Positions 43,366 to 52,229 of a stretch of DNA of 64,000 nucleotides are shown piece after piece. Position 1 is the stretch's first letter. Each line of letters begins with the position of its first letter. The notes beneath the pieces were generated by a model that saw nothing but the letters and a program-made list of their open reading frames with translations, did not search any database and was not told the origin of the DNA. The DNA is taken from NCBI GenBank assembly GCA_965178655.1, contig OZ238266.1, positions 558,001 to 622,000 of the forward strand, given 5' to 3'. The position numbers and the translations under genes were made by a program. This DNA comes from GCA-2733415 sp965178655. Its GTDB lineage: Bacteria; Bacteroidota; Bacteroidia; Flavobacteriales; Flavobacteriaceae.

Positions 43366-44073
43366 CTAAAAATTAAACTCTTGAGAAAGCATTGTTTGCT
43401 TTAGCAAATCTTTATAAACATTTTTTATTGTATTATCCATTTTTTCAAACTGTGTAATACTTACTGTTTTTAAAAGCCCTCTATCAATTTGTAAATCGAT
43501 GTTTTTATCTCCTACTTTATAATGCTCATGAAAATCTAAAAGCACCTCAGATGTTTGCTTATTTTCAGTTAAGTATGTTGCTAACCACTCTTTTCTAAGC
43601 GCTTTCATTTTATCGGTATACAGTGTTGATGAGCTCCATATTTTAGTCTCCAAAGGCAGCTTAGTTATATGTGCCTTAATACCATCCCAAACCAGCTCTG
43701 TTAACTGCAACGTAACACTCCAATCTACACAGATTAAAGTAAAAGGCTCAATGTCAGAAAAATTATACGCTTGTATGTTTTCTTCTAAATTATTACAAGT
43801 AAGCAGCTCCTTAACAACCAAACCTCTACTTTTTCTATAATTAGGTTTTTTTGTGTGTTTCTTAAACGCGCCATTTAATAAACATAACACCCTTTTCTTA
43901 TCACTAGCACCTATCCATGTGCCTCCTGCAACGGAGTCTTTGGGGTAAGCAATTATAGTATTATTTGTGGTATATATTTGTGGCGGAATTGTTACTCTTC
44001 CAACAGCCTCATCCCTGTTAGAGGTTAACACAAAATTTTGGTTTTTGGTATATATAAAACTAACTGTACACAT
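43366..44073 (-). CDS. NRDE/TANGO2 family protein
   Basis: The start is placed at the ATG at 44073-44071, giving MCTVSFIYTK; an upstream ATG ten codons earlier is unlikely since family members begin MC with a Cys at position 2, the predicted Ntn-type residue. TSNRDEAVGR contains the NRDE motif. Other signatures: YPKDSVAGGTWIGA and LCLLNGAFKKH. Human TANGO2 affects heme and lipid handling; the bacterial role is unknown. 236 residues. First gene of a pair with the DUF6695-like gene. Confidence 0.9.
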   Translation of the reverse strand: MCTVSFIYTKNQNFVLTSNRDEAVGRVTIPPQIYTTNNTIIAYPKDSVAGGTWIGASDKKRVLCLLNGAFKKHTKKPNYRKSRGLVVKELLTCNNLEENIQAYNFSDIEPFTLICVDWSVTLQLTELVWDGIKAHITKLPLETKIWSSSTLYTDKMKALRKEWLATYLTENKQTSEVLLDFHEHYKVGDKNIDLQIDRGLLKTVSITQFEKMDNTIKNVYKDLLKQTMLSQEFNF

Positions 44074-44167
44074 TAACTCTAGCGGATGAATAATTTTGTG
44101 CAACTTACAAAAAAATACACTTTTTAGGAGAACTGAAACAAAGTTTAAATCCTATTATTTTTTTCAT

Positions 44168-44175
44168 TACTTTTG
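44168..44175 (+). promoter_or_regulatory. Putative -7 promoter element of pruA
   Basis: TACTTTTG fits TAnnTTTG and lies 41 bases before the pruA ATG. No TTG at the -33 distance. Confidence 0.5.
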
Positions 44176-44216
44176 AAGCCTGAATTATTGATTTTAATAA
44201 ATTATATACACATACT

Positions 44217-45845
44217 ATGGGAAAAGGATTTTTTCAAGTTCCAAAGGCTATTAATGAGCCTGTTAAGAGCTACGCGCCAGGAACACCAGAAAGAGCTGAT
44301 ATAACAGCACAATACGATGCTTATTACAACGGAACAGTTGATGTGCCAATGTACATTGGAAGCAATCAAGTAACCACTGGAAACACTAGAAACATGACCC
44401 TACCTCATGACCACCAACATGTTGTTGGAACTTATCATTTGGCAGAAAAGAAACATGTTGATAGCGCTATAGCAACAGCTTTAGAAGCACGTACACAATG
44501 GGCACAAATGCCATGGGAACAACGTGCTGCAATATTTTTACGCGCTGCAGATTTAATAGCAGGACCATATAGAGCAAAAATAAATGCTGCTACTATGATT
44601 GCTCAATCAAAAACAGCACACCAAGCAGAGATTGATGCTGCTTGTGAATTGATTGACTTTTTACGTTTTAACGTAGAGTTTATGACTCAAATTTATGCAG
44701 ACCAACCTACTTCATCTACCGGAGTTTGGAACAGAGTTGAATACAGACCTTTAGAAGGATTTATTTACGCTGTTACCCCTTTTAACTTTACAGCCATTGC
44801 TGCAAACCTTCCTGCAAGTGCTGCACTAATGGGGAATGTAGTTGTTTGGAAACCTAGTGACCATCAAATATTTTCAGCTAAAGTAATTATGGATATCTTT
44901 AGAGAAGCTGGTATTCCTGACGGTGTTATAAACATGATTTATGGTGACCCAGTTATGATTACCGATACCGTATTAGCTAGCCCTGATTTTTCAGGAATTC
45001 ACTTTACAGGATCTACTTATGTATTTAAAGAGATTTGGAAAAAGATTGGAGAAAACATTCACACCTACAAGACATATCCTAAAATTGTTGGAGAAACTGG
45101 AGGTAAAGATTTCATTATTGCACACCCAAGTTCTAACCCACAACAAGTAGCTACAGCAGTATCTAGGGGAGGATTTGAATTTCAAGGACAAAAATGTTCG
45201 GCTGCATCACGTATTTACTTACCAAAATCAATTGCATCAGAAACAATTGACTTTATAAAAGCTGATATTGCGTCTTTTAAAATGGGAAGCCCTGCAGATT
45301 TAAGTAATTTTATTACTGCAGTAATACATGAAGGTTCGTTTAACAAACTAGCTTCTTATATTGACCAAGCTAAAAAAGATAGCGATGCTACTATTGTAGC
45401 AGGAGGAAACTACGACAAATCTAAAGGTTACTTTATTGAACCTACAGTAATAGTTACCACCAACCCTAACTATGCAACTATGGAAACGGAATTATTTGGA
45501 CCTGTAGTAACCATATATGTATATGAAGATGCAGAATGGAGTAACACACTTAAACTAGTTGATGCTACTTCAGAATATGCTTTAACTGGTGCTGTATTTT
45601 CTGAATGCAGATACGCACTTGAAGAGGCTTCTAAAGCATTACAAAACTGTGCAGGAAACTTTTACGTAAATGATAAGCCTTCTGGTGCTGTTGTAGGACA
45701 ACAACCTTTTGGAGGTGCAAGAGCTTCTGGTACAAATGATAAAGCAGGATCTGCTCAAAACTTATTGCGTTGGGTATCACCTCGTTTAATTAAGGAAACT
45801 TTTGTATCACCTGTTGATTACAGGTATCCGTTTTTAGGAGAATAA
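44217..45845 (+). CDS. pruA: L-glutamate gamma-semialdehyde dehydrogenase
   Basis: Oxidises glutamate gamma-semialdehyde (from proline) to glutamate with NAD+. The 542-residue protein has the aldehyde dehydrogenase catalytic Cys in FQGQKCSAASR, the Glu motif VGETGGKDFI, the ALDH glycine motif HFTGSTYVFKEIW, and the C-terminal QPFGGARASGTNDKAGS typical of the mammalian-type stand-alone P5CDH (about 540 residues). No proline dehydrogenase domain is fused or adjacent. Single-gene unit with strong terminator. Confidence 0.96.
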   Translation: MGKGFFQVPKAINEPVKSYAPGTPERADITAQYDAYYNGTVDVPMYIGSNQVTTGNTRNMTLPHDHQHVVGTYHLAEKKHVDSAIATALEARTQWAQMPWEQRAAIFLRAADLIAGPYRAKINAATMIAQSKTAHQAEIDAACELIDFLRFNVEFMTQIYADQPTSSTGVWNRVEYRPLEGFIYAVTPFNFTAIAANLPASAALMGNVVVWKPSDHQIFSAKVIMDIFREAGIPDGVINMIYGDPVMITDTVLASPDFSGIHFTGSTYVFKEIWKKIGENIHTYKTYPKIVGETGGKDFIIAHPSSNPQQVATAVSRGGFEFQGQKCSAASRIYLPKSIASETIDFIKADIASFKMGSPADLSNFITAVIHEGSFNKLASYIDQAKKDSDATIVAGGNYDKSKGYFIEPTVIVTTNPNYATMETELFGPVVTIYVYEDAEWSNTLKLVDATSEYALTGAVFSECRYALEEASKALQNCAGNFYVNDKPSGAVVGQQPFGGARASGTNDKAGSAQNLLRWVSPRLIKETFVSPVDYRYPFLGE

Positions 45846-45864
45846 ATAACACATACAAATACCT

Positions 45865-45898
45865 AAAAAAAGCGTTGATTTAAATCAACGCTTTTTTT
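45865..45898 (+). terminator. Terminator downstream of pruA
   Basis: AGCGTTGATT and AATCAACGCT form a perfect stem with flanking A7 and T7 runs, 20 bases past the pruA stop. Confidence 0.92.
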
Positions 45899-45962
45899 GT
45901 ACTACTGCATTACCAACCTTACACATTAATCTCATAGAATATTTTTACATATAAATACACAC

Positions 45963-45995
45963 AAAAAAAGCCGAAGTAAATACTTCGGCTTTTTG
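45963..45995 (-). terminator. Terminator downstream of secDF
   Basis: AAGCCGAAGTA and TACTTCGGCTT form the stem with flanking A and T runs, 22 bases past the secDF stop on the minus strand. Confidence 0.9.
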
Positions 45996-46016
45996 ATATC
46001 TAGTAAAGAATACTGC

Positions 46017-49016
46017 TTACGCTTCTTCTTCCTCTTCTTCTTGTTTTTCTCTTTGTAGTTCTTTCTTTCCTACAGTATCAAACATTACTGGTGTTGCAAT
46101 GAATAATGAAGAATAAGTACCTACAATTACCCCTATTATTAAGGCAAATATAAACCCTCTGATTGATTCACTACCTAAAGCAAAAATAGTTACTAGTACT
46201 ACTAATGTTGTAACAGATGTATTTAAAGTTCTACTTAACGTAGAGTTTAAGGCTTTGTTTACTGTTTTTCCGAATACCCAGTCGGTATTATTATTAAAGT
46301 ATTCTCTAATTCTATCAAATACAACAACGGTATCATTTAGCGAGTATCCAATTACAGTTAAGATTGCTGCAATAAATGCTTGATCTACCTCCATATTAAA
46401 TGGCATTAGGTTACGCGTTAATGAGAACACCCCTAATACTATAATAACATCATGAAATACTGCTGCAACCGCTCCTAAACTAAATTGCCACCATCTAAAT
46501 CTTATTAAGATATATAAGAACACAACTAACAATGATCCTAATACAGCCCAAATAGATGCTGATTTAATATCATCAGCAATTGTAGGCCCTACCTTCATAG
46601 TTTGTACAATTCCTAATTCAGTATCACTATCAGCGCCTTGTTGGAAGTTTTCCAATGTCATTGTTGCTGGCAAGTATGATTTTAATTCTTGAAACAATAA
46701 TGCTTTAATTTCAGCATCAACTGCTAATCCTTTTTCAGCAATTTTGTATTTGGTACTAATTTTTAATTGGTTATCTCCTCCATATGTTTTAACCTCAGCA
46801 CTTCCAAAAACAGCTACTAATTTCTCAGACACTTCATTGGTGTTCATTTCTTGGTTAAAACGAATTTGATAGGTTCTTCCTCCAACAAAATCAATTCCTT
46901 GATTTAATCCGTTTGTAAATAACGATCCTAAACTTACTGCTACTAATGCCGCAGAAATAATGTAAGTGACTTTTCTTTTTCCTAAGAAAGAGATTGTCAT
47001 GTTTTTCATTAAGTTTTTAGTTGCACCTGTAACAAAAGTTAAAACACCACCTTTGTTTAAGTTCCACTCAACTAATAAACGTGTAATGAATATTGCTGTA
47101 AATAGTGATGTTGCAATACCAATCATTAAGGTTGTTGCAAATCCTTGAATTGGTCCTGTTCCAAATACAAATAAGATAATTGCTGTTAAGAATGTAGTAA
47201 CATTTGCATCTAAAATAGAAGATAGTGCGTTACTAAAACCATCTGCTATAGCATCTACTTGTGATTTTCCTAAAGCAAGCTCTTCTTTTATACGCTCAAA
47301 AATAAGTACGTTCGCATCAACCGACATACCTATTGTTAATACAATACCTGCTATTCCTGGTAATGTTAAAACAGCTCCTAATCCTGATAAAATACCAAAG
47401 ATTAATAATATATTAATTGCTAATGCTGCATTAGCGTATAAACCTGATTTTCCGTAATAGAAAACCATCCATACAAATACCATTAACAAAGCTATTACAA
47501 ACGACATTTTACCGCTATCAATAGCTTCTTTACCTAACGATGGCCCTACCTCAGCAGATTGAATAATATCTGCAGATGCTGGTAATTTACCGGCACGTAA
47601 TACATTTGCTAAATCTTTTGCTTCGTTTAATGTAAAGCTTCCTGAGATTTCTGTTTGTCCGCCAGATATTGCCTGACGTGCAGAAGCATCTGAATATACA
47701 ACACCATCTAACACAATAGCAACGGTATTACCTTGCTTAGAAATATCTCCTGTAATTTTTTCCCATTGCTTTGCTCCCAATCCGTTCATGGTAATTCCTA
47801 CAGAAGCATCACCTGTTTGGGTGTATTGTTGTCTTGCATCTGTAATAACATCTCCTAACATTGATGGCGCACCGTCTCTGTTTGATTTTAATGCTAATAA
47901 TGGCACATAGCTATTAGTATCGTCTTCTGAAATACCAAAAGTAGCTTTATCACGTGCTGTAAATACTGTTCCCCAACGGAATTTAGCATGCTTAATAGCT
48001 CCTGTACGTAAGTCTTTTGAGTTATTTAAGTAGTTGTTTATTGCAGCTACATAAGCAACTTTAGCAATACCTAAACGAGACGTTGCTTGTCCTTGAATTC
48101 CGTATGGATTTAACGACAATACTTCAAATAATGGATTTGGCTCATTTGCCTTTTTAATAGAATCATTATCTGCTCCTAATAACGCATCTGCAGATGCAGG
48201 CGCCTCATCTACCACTACAGTAGCTTTTAACTTTGTATTAATATCTACAAGGTACTGTGCTGCTTCAGCAAACATATGAGTTTCATAAAACTCTAACTGA
48301 GCAGTACTTTGTAATAATTTTTTAATTCTGTTAACGTCTTTAGCACCTGGAAGTTCTACTAAGATACGAGCAGATTTTCCTAATCGTTGAATGTTTGGTT
48401 GTGTAACACCAAATTTATCGATACGTTTTCTAATAACCTCAAAAGCAGACTCAATAGACTCATCTAATTTTGATGCAATTACTGGCTGCACTTCTTTATT
48501 GGTCATTTTAAAGTTTACAACCCCTTCTAAAGTTTTGTTTGCAAAAATATCGGTTGCTGCTAATGGTGTTTTTGTTACTGCATCTGCATTAACGGCATCA
48601 AAAGCTGTAAAAAACGACTCTAAGTAAGTATCATCAGATGCTGTTTGTAATACATCTGCTTCTTCTAAAGCTTTATTAAACACAGGGTTTTTAGTGTTGT
48701 TTGCCAATCCTTTTAAGATATCTTTTGTAGATATCTGAAGAATTACATTCACCCCACCTTTTAAATCAAGACCTTCATTTAAAACTCTTTTTTTAGCATA
48801 ATCATAGGTAATTCCTGCAATTACATTTTGTCCGCTAATAGAGTCTAAATATTTTTTCTCTAAAGCCGCTACATCATCTCCTTCTTGAGCTGTTCCTGAT
48901 ACGAAAGCAGCTGCGTCTTTTTCTACTTTGCTTGCTATGTACGTAAATGATAGCTGGTAAATACTTACCGCTACAAATAAGAAAGCAAACAACTTAACTA
49001 TTCCTTTGTTTTGCAT
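46017..49016 (-). CDS. secDF: Protein translocase SecDF (fused)
   Basis: A 999-residue fusion of SecD and SecF that uses the proton gradient to pull preproteins through SecYEG. The SecD half has an N-terminal helix (about 7-28), the NEGLDLKGGVNVILQ and FGVTQPNIQRLGKSARILVELPGAKD regions and a large periplasmic P1 domain, then six helices (from about 508, including ILTIGMSVDANVLIFERIKEEL with the charged functional residues). The SecF half begins near 685 (GKRKVTYIIS; NQGIDFVGGRTYQIRF) and has VIGYSLNDTVVVFDRIRE. Fused SecDF is usual in Bacteroidota. An acidic C-terminal stretch (EKQEEEEEEA) ends the protein. Confidence 0.97.
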   Translation of the reverse strand: MQNKGIVKLFAFLFVAVSIYQLSFTYIASKVEKDAAAFVSGTAQEGDDVAALEKKYLDSISGQNVIAGITYDYAKKRVLNEGLDLKGGVNVILQISTKDILKGLANNTKNPVFNKALEEADVLQTASDDTYLESFFTAFDAVNADAVTKTPLAATDIFANKTLEGVVNFKMTNKEVQPVIASKLDESIESAFEVIRKRIDKFGVTQPNIQRLGKSARILVELPGAKDVNRIKKLLQSTAQLEFYETHMFAEAAQYLVDINTKLKATVVVDEAPASADALLGADNDSIKKANEPNPLFEVLSLNPYGIQGQATSRLGIAKVAYVAAINNYLNNSKDLRTGAIKHAKFRWGTVFTARDKATFGISEDDTNSYVPLLALKSNRDGAPSMLGDVITDARQQYTQTGDASVGITMNGLGAKQWEKITGDISKQGNTVAIVLDGVVYSDASARQAISGGQTEISGSFTLNEAKDLANVLRAGKLPASADIIQSAEVGPSLGKEAIDSGKMSFVIALLMVFVWMVFYYGKSGLYANAALAINILLIFGILSGLGAVLTLPGIAGIVLTIGMSVDANVLIFERIKEELALGKSQVDAIADGFSNALSSILDANVTTFLTAIILFVFGTGPIQGFATTLMIGIATSLFTAIFITRLLVEWNLNKGGVLTFVTGATKNLMKNMTISFLGKRKVTYIISAALVAVSLGSLFTNGLNQGIDFVGGRTYQIRFNQEMNTNEVSEKLVAVFGSAEVKTYGGDNQLKISTKYKIAEKGLAVDAEIKALLFQELKSYLPATMTLENFQQGADSDTELGIVQTMKVGPTIADDIKSASIWAVLGSLLVVFLYILIRFRWWQFSLGAVAAVFHDVIIVLGVFSLTRNLMPFNMEVDQAFIAAILTVIGYSLNDTVVVFDRIREYFNNNTDWVFGKTVNKALNSTLSRTLNTSVTTLVVLVTIFALGSESIRGFIFALIIGVIVGTYSSLFIATPVMFDTVGKKELQREKQEEEEEEA

Positions 49017-49053
49017 TATAATTTATTTAGTGAAAATTTGTTATATAATCGAG

Positions 49054-49084
49054 CAAATATATATTTTATAGCTTGAAAAACCAA
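49054..49084 (-). promoter_or_regulatory. Putative secDF promoter
   Basis: On the minus strand TTG (49084-49082) and TATATTTG (49061-49054) are 20 bases apart, a complete match to the Bacteroidota -33/-7 pattern. The secDF ATG is 38 bases downstream. Confidence 0.7.
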
Positions 49085-49262
49085 TATATTTAGCAGTAAT
49101 GTTTTATATTTAATTAATGTGGTTTTACAACAAAATATACTTCTCAATAAAACACACGAAAATGACACCAATTTAACTTCAAAACACACAATACAAATCA
49201 GTTCTATATCTCTTTTTAAACTAAACTGGTGTAACTAAAAACCAACTGAATACTTAACAAAA

Positions 49263-49295
49263 AAAGCGTCATTTTTAAAATAAAAATGACGCTTT
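49263..49295 (-). terminator. Terminator downstream of mdh
   Basis: AAAGCGTCATTTTT and AAAAATGACGCTTT form a long perfect stem, followed on the minus strand by T-rich sequence, 26 bases past the mdh stop. Confidence 0.88.
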
Positions 49296-49320
49296 AATAT
49301 AAATAAAGTTTTTAAAAAAC

Positions 49321-50247
49321 TTATATCGCTAATAATTGGTTGGTTTTCTTAACCCCTTCAGCAGACTCGTTTAACTTTGCTTTTTCGGCATCAGTTAGGC
49401 TAATTTCAACAATTTTTTCAATTCCGTTAGCACCTAATACACAAGGCACTCCTATAGCTAAATCATTTAAGCCAAACTCACCAGCTAATAATGCTGAACA
49501 AGGGAATATCTTTTTAGTGTTACATGCAATAGCTTGTACCATTCCTGATACTGCTGCTCCTGGAGCATACCATGCAGAAGTACCTAACAATCCTGTTAAG
49601 GTTGCACCACCTACTTTAGTATCTTGCACCACCTGATTCATACGCTCCTCAGATAAAAACTCAGAAACATTTACACTATTACGTGTTGCTTTATTAATTA
49701 ATGGCACCATTCCTTTATCTGAATGTCCACCGATAACCATTCCGTCAACATCAGAAATAGGTGCTCCTAAAGCTTCTGCTAAGCGGTATTTAAAACGTGC
49801 CGAGTCTAATGCTCCACCCATTCCTATAATTCTATTTTTTGGCAACCCTGTAGTTTTGTGTACTAAATAAGTCATTGTATCCATTGGGTTAGATACCACA
49901 ATAATAATAGTATTTGGAGAGTGCTCAATTAAACTTGCAGACACCATTTTTACAATACCAGCGTTAATTCCGATAAGTTCTTCACGGGTCATTCCTGGTT
50001 TACGAGGAATACCTGAAGTAATTACACAAACATCACTACCTGCAGTTTTAGAGTAGTCTCCTGTAGTTCCTACTATTTTTGTATCAAAACCGTTTAAAGA
50101 TGCTGTTTGCATTAAATCCATTGCTTTACCTTCGGCAAAACCTTCTTTAATATCTAAAACTACAACTTCTGAAGCGAAGTTTTTAATAGCAATATACTCT
50201 GCACAACTTGCACCTACTGCTCCTGCTCCTACTACTGTTACTTTCAT
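49321..50247 (-). CDS. mdh: Malate dehydrogenase
   Basis: TCA-cycle enzyme converting malate and NAD+ to oxaloacetate. At 308 residues it is of the LDH-like type: NAD-binding VVGAGAVGASCAEY (4-17), substrate-binding IPRKPGMTREELI, catalytic His in VIGGHSDKGMVPL, and NPMDTMTYL. Arg83 in PRKPGMTR distinguishes MDH from LDH, which has Gln at this site. It lies 90 bases after a methyltransferase gene, with its own -7 box. Confidence 0.96.
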   Translation of the reverse strand: MKVTVVGAGAVGASCAEYIAIKNFASEVVVLDIKEGFAEGKAMDLMQTASLNGFDTKIVGTTGDYSKTAGSDVCVITSGIPRKPGMTREELIGINAGIVKMVSASLIEHSPNTIIIVVSNPMDTMTYLVHKTTGLPKNRIIGMGGALDSARFKYRLAEALGAPISDVDGMVIGGHSDKGMVPLINKATRNSVNVSEFLSEERMNQVVQDTKVGGATLTGLLGTSAWYAPGAAVSGMVQAIACNTKKIFPCSALLAGEFGLNDLAIGVPCVLGANGIEKIVEISLTDAEKAKLNESAEGVKKTNQLLAI

Positions 50248-50288
50248 TTTTTTATTTATTTTAATTGTATTGTTGTTTTTTACGCTTG

Positions 50289-50296
50289 CAAAATTA
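50289..50296 (-). promoter_or_regulatory. Putative -7 promoter element of mdh
   Basis: On the minus strand TAATTTTG matches TAnnTTTG exactly, 41 bases before the mdh start. Confidence 0.5.
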
Positions 50297-50337
50297 CAAT
50301 TATTTATACTGAAAATGAAAGAAGTAAATTGAAAATA

Positions 50338-51144
50338 TTAGATATTCTTTTTTATTGCCTTAATAGCATAAACCATTGGTATTTTATCTTTTAAATGGTC
50401 TATTTGATATTTTTTTGAAAGAAATTCAACTGTATGCTTAAAACAATTATATGGAGAATACTTAAATTCATTAAGTGTTTTAATTTCAAGGTTGTTTTTA
50501 ATAAGACTATTCATTACTTCACCCATACTGTGATTCCATGTAACATATTCTTGCTCAATAGCAGCATCCTTATCGGCATAACTTCCTGTTTCGGTTTCCA
50601 CAATTGCTCCGGAGTTAAAATAGGGGTATTTTATGGTTTTAAAATCATCATCAAACATCCATACTACTGGATGAAATTCTACAAATACAAATTTTCCATT
50701 TGGTTTTAAGAATTGTGATATCACCTCAGCCCATTTGGTTAAATCTGGCAGCCATGTTATGGTGCCGTAACTTGTAAACACAATATCAAATGTATCGGTT
50801 AGTTTTTCTGGTAAACTATATAAATCACAACAAATAAACGACACATTAACATCTTCATTACTAGCTAACTTATTAGCTGCCTGAATTGCTTTTTCTGAAA
50901 AATCTACTCCTGTTACTTTTGCACCTAACCGGGCTAAGGAAATAGAGTCTTGTCCGAAGTGACATTGAAGGTGTAATATTTTTTTATTTCTTACATCTCC
51001 GAGCAAGTCAAGCTCAATACTATTTAATGATGTATTTCCTTTTTGAAACCCTTTTACATCATAAAAATCAGATGCTAAGTGACATGCTACCTTATTATTC
51101 CATGATTGCTTATTTGCTTTTAAAAAATCTGCGGGTAAGTTCAT
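50338..51144 (-). CDS. Class I SAM-dependent methyltransferase
   Basis: A 268-residue Rossmann-fold methyltransferase. SAM-binding motif I is KILHLQCHFGQDSISLARLGAKVTGVDFSEKAI (about 54-86), motif II VSFICCDLYSLPEKLTDTFDIVFTSYGTI, and the motif III region LKPNGKFVFVEFHPVVWM. The C-terminal part (YVTWNHSMGEVMNSLIKNNLEIKTLNEFKYSPY) is typical of small-molecule methyltransferases. Substrate unknown. It starts 4 bases after the DUF6588 gene. Confidence 0.88.
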   Translation of the reverse strand: MNLPADFLKANKQSWNNKVACHLASDFYDVKGFQKGNTSLNSIELDLLGDVRNKKILHLQCHFGQDSISLARLGAKVTGVDFSEKAIQAANKLASNEDVNVSFICCDLYSLPEKLTDTFDIVFTSYGTITWLPDLTKWAEVISQFLKPNGKFVFVEFHPVVWMFDDDFKTIKYPYFNSGAIVETETGSYADKDAAIEQEYVTWNHSMGEVMNSLIKNNLEIKTLNEFKYSPYNCFKHTVEFLSKKYQIDHLKDKIPMVYAIKAIKKNI

Positions 51145-51148
51145 CTTT

Positions 51149-52192
51149 CTATCTAAAACTAAAAGCCATTCCTATAGTAGCTGTTTGATATTCTTGTATT
51201 GTATAGTCTGCAAAAACCTTAAAGAAACCAAGGTTTAATCGCGCCCCTAATGTTGTACGCATTCCGGTTATATTAAACCCTAAAGCTACTGGGTCTATAA
51301 CAGTTTCAGTAATTGTATTTAGTGTATTACCATTGTCGTCTTTTATAGCATAGTTTAGTCGATACGAACCGTCTACTGCTATTGCTGTATCGCCGTAATT
51401 AAGACCTATTCCTGCATAAAAGTTAATTATCTTTAAATTCACTGAGCCTAGCGCCTGAAGAGTCCACGTGTCCATTTTAAAAGACAACTCCCCATCGGTT
51501 ACAGTTACATTCTCTGCTTGTCCGTCTTTAATATCATACAACACCTCTACATTAGTATAAGCTGCTAATACCGATATTCTAAAGGGTGTTAATTTGGCCA
51601 GCTTTAAATATTGGGTTAAGTCATGCTGTAGCCCGAGTCCTATTAAGGAGGTACTTACTCGAGAGTCTACATTAAGTTTTGGCACATACCTTAGCTTAAC
51701 ATCTGTTTTAAAAGGAAGCCCTACGCCTATTTGCGCCATAGGTATTGGAATTGCTGCCATTGGTAAATCTTCTGCAACACCACTTGGCATTTCAAAACTA
51801 GTGGTTTGATACAGACCATTATCTAACGGAATACTTACATTTACTAATGCTTGTTGCCCTGAATCACCAACTACTGTTGGCAAAGAGGTTTCATTGTTTG
51901 GCAATGATAGAAACTGATAATCATCGGCTACAAAATCAAACATTTTATCTGCGTCTGGCACAATTGCCGCGCTTGCGGTTATCATAACATCAAACCCAAA
52001 TAATTTATGAGATTTTGCCGTACTATACCAACCACCATTCATACTATACATCATTCCTTTTGCAACAGGACTTGTATAGTTTTCTATTAATAAACTGGCA
52101 TCGTTTTTTGCCAATAACAAATCACCAAATTGCTGTGCTCTCAAGAACGAAACACTACAAAAACAGATTATTATTAATATTATATTTCTCAT
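51149..52192 (-). CDS. DUF6588 family outer-membrane beta-barrel protein
   Basis: A 347-residue protein with a signal peptide (MRNIILIIICFCSVSFLRAQ) and a predicted outer-membrane barrel: alternating strands (FRISVLAAYTNVEVLYDI, TWTLQALGSVNLKIINFYAGIGLNYG, ALGFNITGMRTTLGARLNLGFFKVFADYTIQ) ending with the terminal aromatic strand TATIGMAFSFR. GMMYSMNGGWYSTAKSHKLFGFDVMITASAAIVPDA is typical of DUF6588. Function unknown. It lies 37 bases downstream of the LtaS-like gene and 4 bases before the methyltransferase, so the three probably form an operon. Confidence 0.78.
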   Translation of the reverse strand: MRNIILIIICFCSVSFLRAQQFGDLLLAKNDASLLIENYTSPVAKGMMYSMNGGWYSTAKSHKLFGFDVMITASAAIVPDADKMFDFVADDYQFLSLPNNETSLPTVVGDSGQQALVNVSIPLDNGLYQTTSFEMPSGVAEDLPMAAIPIPMAQIGVGLPFKTDVKLRYVPKLNVDSRVSTSLIGLGLQHDLTQYLKLAKLTPFRISVLAAYTNVEVLYDIKDGQAENVTVTDGELSFKMDTWTLQALGSVNLKIINFYAGIGLNYGDTAIAVDGSYRLNYAIKDDNGNTLNTITETVIDPVALGFNITGMRTTLGARLNLGFFKVFADYTIQEYQTATIGMAFSFR

Positions 52193-52229
52193 AATTTTAC
52201 AGGTTTAGATTTCTAAGGTACAAAAAAAA

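Larger units (their letters stand above)
49017..49320. other. Intergenic region between secDF and mdh
   Basis: A 304-base gap. It holds the secDF promoter near 49054-49084 and the mdh terminator at 49263-49295. Between about 49090 and 49255 there is AT-rich sequence in which I see no ORF, RNA gene or repeat. Confidence 0.6.
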